Below are positions 28,133-37,506 of a stretch of 64,000 nucleotides of DNA, one piece after another. Below the pieces are notes generated by a model. That model worked only from the letters and a program-made list of their open reading frames with translations. It made no database searches and was not told the DNA's origin. This DNA comes from Chlorobium sp. (GTDB taxonomy: Bacteria > Bacteroidota > Chlorobiia > Chlorobiales > Chlorobiaceae). Each line of letters starts with the position of its first letter. Positions within the stretch are counted from its first letter, which is position 1. The position numbers and the translations under genes were made by a program. The stretch spans positions 1-64,000 of the forward strand of contig SZXV01000003.1 in assembly GCA_005862225.1 (NCBI GenBank), in the 5' to 3' direction.

Positions 28133-31100
28133 TCATTGATTTGGTTTCGAGTATTTGTCCATAATGCATTCGTAGCTGTTCACAACAGAGGTGAACGAGT
28201 AGCTTTGATATATTTTTTCTCGACCGAGTGCTCCTCTTTTTTTCCAGAACTCTCGGTTCTCGGCGAAATTAATCATTGCGCGAACTAGTTCACCCGAAGT
28301 CCTATACCTATGCGGAAAATAGCTAAGTTTATCCAGCGTTTTGCTGTCAAGTGTTTCACTTTTTCCATATTCGTTAGGAAGCAGTATGCCAATATCGTTC
28401 TCCTTTATAACCTCAGATGCTCCTCCGGTGTCGGTAAGGATCAACGGTTTTTCGTAAAACATTGCTTCGTTCATGGCTATACTCCAACCCTCAATAAATG
28501 ATGGCATCAAAACAGCATCGCAGATGACCATGATGTTTTCAATGTGTTCCACATAACCTGGCATGAGAATATGCTTTTCAAGGCCGTTATGCTTGATGTG
28601 ATCTTTAAGTTTCGTGAGATGTGCTGAATTCACAGGATTGCCTACACAAAGAATTTTAATGTTGTTATGGGTTTTGAGTATTGTAGTCATGGCATCAGTC
28701 ATAAGGTAATGACCTTTATGCAAGTTGTATGAAGCCGGGTTGAGGAATACATAATCGTTTTCCTTGAGGCCGAATGTCTCCCTTTTAGCGGGAACGATAT
28801 TTTTATGCCTATTTTCATGTTCTGATATTGAAATCCCATTGGGAATTATCGTGATTTTTTCCGGGTTAATAAAAAAATTTTTCGTAATATAGTCAGCAGC
28901 ATTTTTGGATACTGCAATATAGTGTGTCACAGCGACATCGCTTTTCATGAAGAGATCTTTCTTCTCAAGTCCAAGAAAAGCGTAAACATTATGGATGAAT
29001 GTGATGTTTGGAATGCCATGTTCCTGGAACAGGGGATACCCGCTAAAGGAAAAGTGTGACATAGAAAGATGTGGTCGAAATTTCTTGATCAGTCTTCCAT
29101 ACGCATATTCCATTCCAATGGTTGGAAGCTGCATTATTGAAATATTATGTTTCGCAGCTATAGTGCCGAGATACCCGATACTCCCCTGAGTTACTACCAA
29201 TATGCTGTATTTGCTTTTTTTGAAAGCAAGTACAGAGTCGAGTACGACTTTTTCCATTCCTCCTTTGTCAAACGAGGGCAGTTCAATGATAACTCTTGTT
29301 CGCCCGTCATCCACTATGGTATCATTGGTGCTTATCCAAAATGAATTTTCCGGCTGCGAACAAATCTCAGTTTGATTCATAGGCAAATTCTTTTTCCCGG
29401 AAAGTGATTGCAGTATTCTTTCAAGACGTAACTTTCCTGCAGAGGGGGAATAGTTCAGGGACATTACCTTCAAGGCATTTTCGCTGAGAGTATTCCAAAG
29501 CTTTTCGTCTGTGTAAAGGTGGATAATATGCTCGGCGTATCGGCAAGGGTCGTCAGCGATAAGGATATCTTCGTTTTCTGTGAATCCCATCCCTTCAGCA
29601 GCCACCGATGAAGCGACGCAAGGAACCCCGTATCCATAACTTGTGACAATTTTCCCTTTGATTCCAGCGCCTGCGCGCAATGGTGCGACAGTGAGTTTGC
29701 AACTATTAAAATATTCTGACAGATCTTTTACATAACCAATAACCCGAATTCGGTTGTCTGTATTTTCTAGTTGTTTGATTTCCTCATTCGGATTACTCCC
29801 GATAATGAGCAATTCTATATCATTGAGGCGTTCACGGACCGACGGCCAGATTTCTTCGACAAAATACCGGATGGCATCCTGGTTAGGCCAATGATTAAAT
29901 CCTCCGATAAAAACAATGTTTTTTCTTTGAGAAAAAGATGCCATTTTTCCAGGTATTTCTCGAAAAAAAGGCATCAGGATAAGGTTTATGCTCGTATCGA
30001 TCTCGTGAATGATTTCGTACTCCACAGGACTGAGTACGATAGCGGCATCGGCTTGTCGCATAGTATTCAGCTCAATCTCACGAATTTTTGCTGCATTGAA
30101 ATGCAGTTGTTTAGATTTTTGGAGTTCCGCGCAGCGAAACTCCCTTAGGAAATGTAAGTCTACTGTGTTGAAAATGATCTTAGCTTGTGGAGCATATCTG
30201 CGAAACAGGCCAATATATTTTCTGGCTGTATTAAACCGGTAGAGCATCACAAAATTGAGATAAGGGCCTACCGCAATTATGAGTTCTTTGATTGAAGCAA
30301 TATCTTTGTTACTAAAGAATCGAACACCGATACACTCGATGTCATTAGTGTATTTTTCTCTCCAGGCAAGATCACAGGGAATGAAGGTGACATCATAGCC
30401 CATCTCGCAAAGTGCTTTTAGTGTAAGAAATGTGTCCAAAGATCCAGAGTCCTGATCGGGAGTAGGCGTAGACGCATCTATTAGAAGAATCTTTTTTTTA
30501 GAGACATTGTTAAAAATAGCAACCAGATCGGTACGGCTGAATGTGTTGACTTCGCTAGCATCCAGAAGTCCTACAGCATGCAATATTTTCCGATAATTCT
30601 TGTTTTGCGATAGCAATGGTATCATGCTATTGAATTCCCTTGTGCGTTTCCTAAAGGAATTTGATAGTTTTCGCATGGGCTTGGTTATTCTCCAACAGAT
30701 GGATTTCATTTCTTTACTAATCTGTTCATCGCGCTCTTTTAGAGCAAGGTCAAATTTGCTGATTTGTTCGTCGCGTTCTTTCAGAGCAAGGTTCAGTTTT
30801 TGAATATCGTGCTCAAGAGTCGCTATATCGCCCAGCCTTGCAAATATGGCTTTTATTCGTTGCTGGCCTGAAGGAGTGTGAAACATATTGACTATTTCAC
30901 TGATTTCCGGGCTTTGTTCATTTCCGAGAAACAGTACGCCAAGACCGGCTGAATGGTCGAATGCTATATGAGGATATTTCTTTGATATTTCTTCCCAGAA
31001 TTTCCAGACACCAAAATTGCTTTCTTTGACGTTGATATCATGAAAAAGAACCACCCCTCTATTTGATAATTTAGGAAGCCAGCTTTCAAAATCATGCTTG

Positions 31101-31498
31101 ACAGCTTCGTAGGTGTGAAGGCCATCGATATGGAGCAGATCAATCGATTGTTTGCTGAAATGCGACAAGGCATCATCAAAGGTCATCCGCAACAATCTGG
31201 AAAAGGGACGGTAGTGCTGTTCATTATATGCAGCAACTGCCGCATATATGCTGTTATCATAAAATCCAGCATGTTCATCACCTGCCCAGGTATCAACAGC
31301 ATAACATTGAGTCGGTAAACTATTGCTTTTGATGCTCTGGCAAAAGGCAAAGTATGAGTTGCCGGAATGGGTGCCAAGTTCAACAACTACAGATGGTTTT
31401 ATAGTTTCTATTATCCAGAATGCAAAGGGAATATGGCCAACCCAACCTGTAGGCTCAACAATTCGCTCTGGTTTTTGAAAGAATGAGGTTGCCAGCAT
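28133..31498 (-). CDS. Multidomain protein: class I SAM methyltransferase + short coiled coil + two GT4 glycosyltransferase domains
   Basis: 1121 aa; N-terminal 'VVVELGTHSGNSYFAF...DLLHIDGLHTYEAVKHDF', linker 'LALKERDEQISK' x2, GT4 #1 'IVFIGGFNHWPNQDAIRYF...PLRAGAGIKGKIVTSYGYGVPCVASSVAAEG', GT4 #2 'PSFIEGWSIAMNEAMFYEKPLILTDTGGASEVI'. Confidence 0.88.
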   Translation of the reverse strand: MLATSFFQKPERIVEPTGWVGHIPFAFWIIETIKPSVVVELGTHSGNSYFAFCQSIKSNSLPTQCYAVDTWAGDEHAGFYDNSIYAAVAAYNEQHYRPFSRLLRMTFDDALSHFSKQSIDLLHIDGLHTYEAVKHDFESWLPKLSNRGVVLFHDINVKESNFGVWKFWEEISKKYPHIAFDHSAGLGVLFLGNEQSPEISEIVNMFHTPSGQQRIKAIFARLGDIATLEHDIQKLNLALKERDEQISKFDLALKERDEQISKEMKSICWRITKPMRKLSNSFRKRTREFNSMIPLLSQNKNYRKILHAVGLLDASEVNTFSRTDLVAIFNNVSKKKILLIDASTPTPDQDSGSLDTFLTLKALCEMGYDVTFIPCDLAWREKYTNDIECIGVRFFSNKDIASIKELIIAVGPYLNFVMLYRFNTARKYIGLFRRYAPQAKIIFNTVDLHFLREFRCAELQKSKQLHFNAAKIREIELNTMRQADAAIVLSPVEYEIIHEIDTSINLILMPFFREIPGKMASFSQRKNIVFIGGFNHWPNQDAIRYFVEEIWPSVRERLNDIELLIIGSNPNEEIKQLENTDNRIRVIGYVKDLSEYFNSCKLTVAPLRAGAGIKGKIVTSYGYGVPCVASSVAAEGMGFTENEDILIADDPCRYAEHIIHLYTDEKLWNTLSENALKVMSLNYSPSAGKLRLERILQSLSGKKNLPMNQTEICSQPENSFWISTNDTIVDDGRTRVIIELPSFDKGGMEKVVLDSVLAFKKSKYSILVVTQGSIGYLGTIAAKHNISIMQLPTIGMEYAYGRLIKKFRPHLSMSHFSFSGYPLFQEHGIPNITFIHNVYAFLGLEKKDLFMKSDVAVTHYIAVSKNAADYITKNFFINPEKITIIPNGISISEHENRHKNIVPAKRETFGLKENDYVFLNPASYNLHKGHYLMTDAMTTILKTHNNIKILCVGNPVNSAHLTKLKDHIKHNGLEKHILMPGYVEHIENIMVICDAVLMPSFIEGWSIAMNEAMFYEKPLILTDTGGASEVIKENDIGILLPNEYGKSETLDSKTLDKLSYFPHRYRTSGELVRAMINFAENREFWKKRGALGREKIYQSYSFTSVVNSYECIMDKYSKPNQ
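30717..30802 (-). repeat. Two-copy 42-bp in-frame tandem repeat encoding (L/F)xLALKERDEQISK
   Basis: Copies begin at 30717 and 30759 on the + strand (ctaatctgttcatcgcgctcttttagagcaaggtc / ctgatttgttcgtcgcgttctttcagagcaaggtt). Confidence 0.88.
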
Positions 31499-31625
31499 AG
31501 AGGATTATAACTGAGGTGTATTGTTTCAACTTACAATAATTTGAATTTTTTTCAAGAAAAAGATAAAGACTTTTTGATATAAAAAACGTATCCCTTGTGT
31601 CGGTGTGCAGTGAACAAATGCGTAT

Positions 31626-33578
31626 TTATTCTTTATTTGTTTCGGCTATACCTTGTTTTGTTACAAACTGAATGTCATAAAGCATTTTGTAAATGCCATC
31701 TTTTTCAATCAATTCCTGATGATTTCCTGATTCTACTACCCGTCCACGTTCCATGACAATAATCTTGTCAGCGTTTTTGATTGTAGATAACCTGTGAGCG
31801 ACCACAAGTGCGGTTCTGTTTTCCATTGCATGGTCAATAGCTTGCTGAACTACTTTTTCAGATTCATTGTCGAGAGCACTGGTGGCTTCGTCGAAGATGA
31901 GCAACTCAGGATTTTTTACCATGGCTCGGGCGATGGCAATGCGCTGACGTTGTCCTCCTGAAAGCTGGATACCTCGGTCACCGATTATAGTGTTGTATTG
32001 TTGAGGCTTTTCAATAATGAACTGGTGAGCGTTTGCCAATCTTGCTGCTTGTTCGATGTGAGAAATGTTAATATCGTCATGCACGCCATAAGCAATATTT
32101 TGTTCAATTGTGTCGTTGAAAAGGATGACTTCCTGACTTACGACACCGATCATTTTTCTAAGTTGTTTATAATCGAATTCCCGGATATCTATACCATCAA
32201 TAGTGATACGGCCAGAATCGACATCGTAAAAGCGCATCAGAAGATCAACTGCGGTGGATTTTCCCGAGCCTGACTGGCCGATCAGTGCAACCATCTCACC
32301 CTTGCTGATCTCAAATGACACATGATCAAGAATATTGGGGGAGTCGGGTTGTTCGTTGTTGTATTTGAAGCAGACATCTTCAAACCTTATCGTGTTCGAA
32401 AAACTTTTTATCGCGCGGGTTCCATTGATAATGGCTGGTTTGGTGTCGAGAAGTTCGAATAACCGTTCGACAGAGATCATGCCCATCTGCAAGGAAGTAT
32501 TGGCTTCACCAAGCGATTTGATTGGGCCCATAGTAGAATAAAGAGTAAAGGCAAAAACAAGCAGTTCGTTGGCCGTTATGACGCCATCAAACACCTGAAT
32601 CCCGCCAAACCATAGTACCATGGCAATTGCCGCAATCAGTAATGTTTCGTTAAGTGGACTGATCAAATTTCTGAGTTGAGCAATTTTGATGCCCAGTTGT
32701 CGAAAGTCTTTGGTGAAAGATTGGAACCTGTCGAGTTCAACATCTTCAAATGCGGTTGATTTGATGACCTTGATGCCGTTGAACTTTTCCTGAAGCACAG
32801 AATTCATGTCTCCCATCTTGGTCTGGAAGCTCAATGCCAGACCTTTAACGTTTTTGCCTATTCTCCGAATAAAAAAGAGAATAGTCAGGGAGGTAAGGGC
32901 TGAAAAAAGCGTAAGTTTCCAGCTCAGTGCAAGCAGTACGCCTAAATAAACAAGAACTGAAAAGGGGTTTTGCAGAAAGTTGACAAAGGTGGAACTAATG
33001 CTGTTGTTGACGTTCTCTACATCGTTGTAAACGTAGTTCATCAAATTTCCGACGCGATTTTTGTTGAAATAGTCAAGATGCATCTCGATGATGCTTCTGA
33101 ACACGTCGTCCCGGAGCTTTTTAGCCGTTTTTGTCTGGATCCTGAAGATAATTTGCCCGTTAATGTAGATAAACAAATTTTTTATGGCAAATGAAGCAAT
33201 CAAGAAAAGGCATATTTTCAAAAGCGCCAGCTCCCTGGTGGGGGCGCTGAACAGCTCCTTGAATTTATCGAGGGCCCATGCTTTAAGACGATCTGTCTTT
33301 TTCAGGTTGGCTGGGCTTAAAACCTTTTGTGGTTCAGTCGAGGCCTTTATGGATTGCGTTGTATGTGCCAAAGTCTGCGTTCCCGGATTTGCCGAAGACG
33401 TTGAAGGGGTACTGCTCTGGGCGAGCGAACCTGAAGAAAAAACCTCGTTCAACAGTGGCAGGATGGAGTAAATCGAGACAACGCTGAAAAGAGATGTGAT
33501 CATACTTACTAAGACAACCAGAACAATTTTGCCTTTCGATGGCGCGAGGTATCGGAGTATTCTCAGCAGTAACTTCAT
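31626..33578 (-). CDS. ABC transporter, fused permease/ATPase, MsbA-like
   Basis: 'ALIGQSGSGKSTAVDLLMRFYD', 'LSGGQRQRIAIARAMVKNPELLIFDEATSALD', N-terminal TM region. Confidence 0.93.
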   Translation of the reverse strand: MKLLLRILRYLAPSKGKIVLVVLVSMITSLFSVVSIYSILPLLNEVFSSGSLAQSSTPSTSSANPGTQTLAHTTQSIKASTEPQKVLSPANLKKTDRLKAWALDKFKELFSAPTRELALLKICLFLIASFAIKNLFIYINGQIIFRIQTKTAKKLRDDVFRSIIEMHLDYFNKNRVGNLMNYVYNDVENVNNSISSTFVNFLQNPFSVLVYLGVLLALSWKLTLFSALTSLTILFFIRRIGKNVKGLALSFQTKMGDMNSVLQEKFNGIKVIKSTAFEDVELDRFQSFTKDFRQLGIKIAQLRNLISPLNETLLIAAIAMVLWFGGIQVFDGVITANELLVFAFTLYSTMGPIKSLGEANTSLQMGMISVERLFELLDTKPAIINGTRAIKSFSNTIRFEDVCFKYNNEQPDSPNILDHVSFEISKGEMVALIGQSGSGKSTAVDLLMRFYDVDSGRITIDGIDIREFDYKQLRKMIGVVSQEVILFNDTIEQNIAYGVHDDINISHIEQAARLANAHQFIIEKPQQYNTIIGDRGIQLSGGQRQRIAIARAMVKNPELLIFDEATSALDNESEKVVQQAIDHAMENRTALVVAHRLSTIKNADKIIVMERGRVVESGNHQELIEKDGIYKMLYDIQFVTKQGIAETNKE

Positions 33579-33709
33579 TGATGCGATTTAATTGGTCATA
33601 TTTGAACTGATTCCTTATTTGGTAATATAATCCAATAATTCTAACATAGCTTGTTTGTGTTACTTGTTCATCTTGTTTTATAAATGCAGAAAGCAGGAAT
33701 ACAGAGATT

Positions 33710-34654
33710 GTGGGCATGATTCCTTTTGTTGGCAAGTTTGCAGAGAAAAAGCGGCAGCAAATGACCTTGAAATTGGTATTGGATATGGCGACATTTGGTG
33801 CCATACAATTGCTTGGGGTGCTTGTGAGAACGATGAGTTGGCGCTTTTCTCGACGTGTTGCCTCTTTGTTCGGAGATTTCGCGCATCGTGTTGTCGGTCT
33901 CCGGCGAGAGCTTGTTTATGCGAACATTGGCCTCACTTTTCCAGAAAAATCTCCTGCTGAAATCCGCACTATTGCCACGAAGGTCTACAGAAACGTTGCA
34001 ATCACCCTGTTCGATATCCTACGGTTTCCGCTTATCAGGAATCGTGATGATGTCGCATCGCTTATTGATCTGGATCCTGAGTTATACTGGCGCGTAACGG
34101 ATAACGGACGGCTTGGAGCGGTGGTGGTTTCGGCTCATTACGGCAATTGGGAACTTATGGCTCTGACATGTGGTCTTATGGTCAAGCCTGTAACTATTAT
34201 TGTAAAGCAGTTGAGTAATGAGACCATTGACCGTAGTATGAATAAGCTTCGCACTATGCAGGGAAATAGTGTTGTTTACGACCATCAGGCAATCAGGGTG
34301 GGATTGCGATTGCTTGCCGACGGCGGGATTCTCGCTCTTCTTGCCGATCAATCAGATCCAAGTGCGACCAATTTTGGTGAGTTTCTCGGCAGGCGTGCAA
34401 CTGTGTTCCATGGTGCTGCTTTTTTTGCACTCAAGGCACAAGTGCCACTGTTTGTAGTGATGTGCAGGAGCAGCAGTGATGGAAAATATAAAATCGATCT
34501 TAATCAAATCGAGACTGCGGATTTGACCTTTTGTAAAGAGGATATCGCTACTCTCGCATCGCGTTATACCCGTGTCATTGAGGAGTACATCTGTCGGTGG
34601 CCTGAAGAGTGGTTCTGGCTGCACAATCGATGGAAAAATGGTGGTGACGGGTAA
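33710..34654 (+). CDS. Lysophospholipid/lipid A acyltransferase (LpxL/HtrB-like); true start uncertain
   Basis: 'VVSAHYGNWELMAL', 'ALLADQSDPSATNFGEFLGRRATVFHGAAFFAL', 'WPEEWFWLHNRWK'. Confidence 0.9.
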   Translation: MGMIPFVGKFAEKKRQQMTLKLVLDMATFGAIQLLGVLVRTMSWRFSRRVASLFGDFAHRVVGLRRELVYANIGLTFPEKSPAEIRTIATKVYRNVAITLFDILRFPLIRNRDDVASLIDLDPELYWRVTDNGRLGAVVVSAHYGNWELMALTCGLMVKPVTIIVKQLSNETIDRSMNKLRTMQGNSVVYDHQAIRVGLRLLADGGILALLADQSDPSATNFGEFLGRRATVFHGAAFFALKAQVPLFVVMCRSSSDGKYKIDLNQIETADLTFCKEDIATLASRYTRVIEEYICRWPEEWFWLHNRWKNGGDG

Positions 34655-34765
34655 GTTTTTAGGTGAATTTTATTTGCATTTACTTTTTTGATAGCAAGTT
34701 AAGGGACGGTACCTATTTGCTTATAGATTTGTTATTTATTTATTTTTGCTCATAATCAAAGTTTT

Positions 34766-35605
34766 ATGATGCTCATTATGCCACATAATCCAAAACGTTA
34801 TGTTGTTGTTATTCCAGTCTATAATCAGCTCCAATATACGGTGCAATGTGTTGAAAGCTTGCTGGCGCAGCAGGTCAGGCCCGAAGATATACTGATTATT
34901 GATAATGCCAGTAGCGACGACACACCGCTTTGGCTTGAGAAGCATCCTGAGCTACAACATTATCGCAATCCAGTAAATCTTGGTTGTGGTTGCGCCTGGA
35001 CACAGGGCGTGGTGTTTAGTCAGGATGCTGAGTGGGTTGTGTTGCTCAATAACGATGTGCTTGCCGGACCTGATGCTATTGGTTCTCTTTTGGATGCGGC
35101 TGAGCGTGAAAAGCTTGGCGTGGTGAGTCCTGCGCTGCTCGAAGGAAAGAATGACTATGATTTTAATGTTTTTGCAATGGATTACAGGCAAAAAATGTCA
35201 GGGATGATTCGGAGGAGTCGGTTTCATGGAGTCTGTTTTGCGGTGCATCGGAGTGTGTTCGAAAAGATTGGGTTTCCCGATACTGACAGACGTCTGGGAG
35301 GTTATGAAGATGCCGAATATCAGTTCCGTTGCAAGCGTGCGAATATCTTGGTAGGAATTGTTGGCGATTCAGTGTTTCACCACTTTGGTTCGATTACTCA
35401 AAAGGCTATCAAGCATACAACAGGTCAGAAATCTCTTGGGGATCTCAAATATTTTCGTTCACGGGTTGGTTCCGGGTGGTTGTCAAGAAAGCGTGATAAA
35501 TTTCTGTCGAATATTGTTTCCAGAAAATGGATGGACGAAGAGATGGCGAAAGCAGGTTATTCTCTTCACATGGTACGCAGGGAGGGGAAGTGGGAAATGC
35601 ATTAA
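34766..35605 (+). CDS. Glycosyltransferase family 2
   Basis: 'YVVVIPVYNQLQYTVQCVESLLAQ...ILIIDNASSDDTPLWL...VVLLNNDV', 'GGYEDAEYQFRCK'. Confidence 0.92.
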   Translation: MMLIMPHNPKRYVVVIPVYNQLQYTVQCVESLLAQQVRPEDILIIDNASSDDTPLWLEKHPELQHYRNPVNLGCGCAWTQGVVFSQDAEWVVLLNNDVLAGPDAIGSLLDAAEREKLGVVSPALLEGKNDYDFNVFAMDYRQKMSGMIRRSRFHGVCFAVHRSVFEKIGFPDTDRRLGGYEDAEYQFRCKRANILVGIVGDSVFHHFGSITQKAIKHTTGQKSLGDLKYFRSRVGSGWLSRKRDKFLSNIVSRKWMDEEMAKAGYSLHMVRREGKWEMH

Positions 35606-35636
35606 TGTATAATTTTTGATAGATCGGGTCATTATT

Positions 35637-36431
35637 ATGAAAAAAAAGGCCGCTGTTATAAGCTTTGGATGGCTTGGAGATGCAATTGCCTGTTCGGCAG
35701 CCGCAGCTTCACTTTTTGAGCGCGGGTATGAAACGACTTTGTTTATGCGGTGGCCTCAATTGAAGCCTATTCTCGATAATGATCCGCGATTTGTTACAAG
35801 GCATTACGGTCGTTTTTTGACCTATAAAATTCAGCGTCCGCTGATTCGTGCGAGATACGATATTGTGGTGCGTGAGCCTAAGGGCTGGGCTTACGAAGAA
35901 CCTCACACATCGGAAATCAGAAGGATTGCTGGATGTGACCCTGTAGCGGATTACAGTCTTAAGCTCTCGCAAAAGCAGATTGCAATGACGAAAATAATTT
36001 CCCCCAAAACTCGTCCTGTCATTGCTGTCGCAAGGGATACCTATAAAAGAGCATATGGAAGGGATGTTGACGGTCTGGTTAATGAACTGTCGCGCTTTGC
36101 TGATGTTCGTTGGGTTGGTTTGAGTCCTGAAAAAGACAGCAAAAAAGGGAAAAATGTGTCATTGGTTCGGGACGCCTCCCTCATGTATCAGGCTGACCTG
36201 TTTGTGGGGCCCGAAGGGGGGTTGTTATGGGTGGCGGCTGGTCTTGGAACACAGTGTGTCTATTTTACCGAGCATATAGTGGAGATTGCGAAAAATCTTA
36301 AAAGGGGAGAACCGTGCAAGGTTGTAGGGAGTAAAAATCATTTTCCCTGTTCTTCACACATTGATCTTCCAGCTTACTGTTCTAACGATTTTGTCGTCCA
36401 GACAATATTGAATATATGCTCCGGCAAATAG
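35637..36431 (+). CDS. Glycosyltransferase family 9-like
   Basis: 'KKKAAVISFGWLGDAIACSAAAASLFERG', 'LMYQADLFVGPEGGLLWVAAGLGTQCVYF'; ATG 35637 preferred. Confidence 0.72.
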   Translation: MKKKAAVISFGWLGDAIACSAAAASLFERGYETTLFMRWPQLKPILDNDPRFVTRHYGRFLTYKIQRPLIRARYDIVVREPKGWAYEEPHTSEIRRIAGCDPVADYSLKLSQKQIAMTKIISPKTRPVIAVARDTYKRAYGRDVDGLVNELSRFADVRWVGLSPEKDSKKGKNVSLVRDASLMYQADLFVGPEGGLLWVAAGLGTQCVYFTEHIVEIAKNLKRGEPCKVVGSKNHFPCSSHIDLPAYCSNDFVVQTILNICSGK

Positions 36432-36568
36432 TGTGGTTGTTGTTGATGGTGAAATTATAGGGGGTTCATAAAGCCAGAATACGATTTTTCCTTTTCTCTG
36501 TTGCAAGCTTTGTTATTCATAAGTGCTGATAATGTCTGAAAATTTTTATAGTATTTTTTCGTGATTGC

Positions 36569-37501
36569 TTGATGATACAATTGCCTGAAGTTACGTTGTG
36601 CTGTATTGATACAAGGTTTCCGAATTTAGGGTTTTCAGCACTTCTAAGATCAATAAAAAATATCGAATTTGGGGAGATACTATTTTTTACAAATAATAAT
36701 TTTATTATTCCGGATAATAAAATATCAAAGTTACGGGTTATCAGGATAGAAAATATTTCAAGTGTTGAAGAGTATTCAGTATTCATAGTCAAGAAATTTG
36801 GTGATTATATAAAGACGAGTTATTGTCTTATTATTCAATGGGATGGCTTTGTCATTCATCCTGAGCGCTGGGATCACTCCTTTCTCAATTATGACTATAT
36901 TGGTGCGCCCTGGGAAAAAAAAGAAGGGCAGGTCGTAGGAAATGGTGGGTTTTCTTTGAGATCAAAAAAACTTTTAACGGCCTTGAGATCGGAGGATATT
37001 GTCCCTTTTCATCCTGAAGATGATTGTATTTGCATCACCCACAGAAAGCTTCTTGAAGAAAAATGGGGAATTAATTTTTCGCCAATTGAAATTGCTGTTA
37101 GATTTTCTTTTGAGTTTTCAAATTACAATAAACAACAATTTGGATTTCACGGGCTTTCAAATTTTCCTGATATTCTGAGCAAAAAAGAGCTTTCGCAATT
37201 TATAGGTATTATGCCTCGGGCATTGTTTGTAAATGAGTATTTTATTGTTTTTTGCAAAAAGATTTATGCGTCAGAAGACAATGATCTTATTGTACAATTA
37301 TCAAATAAAATCAATCTGTATCTTGAGGACATAAACAGTGATGAGTACAAGCAAAAAAATATTAATTTTTTTGTTGAAGCGTTAATAAACTTGCATCTTT
37401 ACAGGGGAGCTTTGAGGATCTTGCTCGACGAAAAATATTCGGCAAGATGGAAATTTAAATATCTTAAAATTGTAATAAGGCAATATTTCGGGTTGTGTTA
37501 A
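36569..37501 (+). CDS. DUF5672-like putative glycosyltransferase
   Basis: 'LPEVTLCCIDTRFPNLGFSALLRSIKNIEFGEILFFTN', 'YCLIIQWDGFVIHPERWDHSFLNYDYIGAPW...VGNGGFSLRSKKLL', 'HPEDDCICITHR'. Confidence 0.78.
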   Translation: MMIQLPEVTLCCIDTRFPNLGFSALLRSIKNIEFGEILFFTNNNFIIPDNKISKLRVIRIENISSVEEYSVFIVKKFGDYIKTSYCLIIQWDGFVIHPERWDHSFLNYDYIGAPWEKKEGQVVGNGGFSLRSKKLLTALRSEDIVPFHPEDDCICITHRKLLEEKWGINFSPIEIAVRFSFEFSNYNKQQFGFHGLSNFPDILSKKELSQFIGIMPRALFVNEYFIVFCKKIYASEDNDLIVQLSNKINLYLEDINSDEYKQKNINFFVEALINLHLYRGALRILLDEKYSARWKFKYLKIVIRQYFGLC

Positions 37502-37506
37502 CTATT

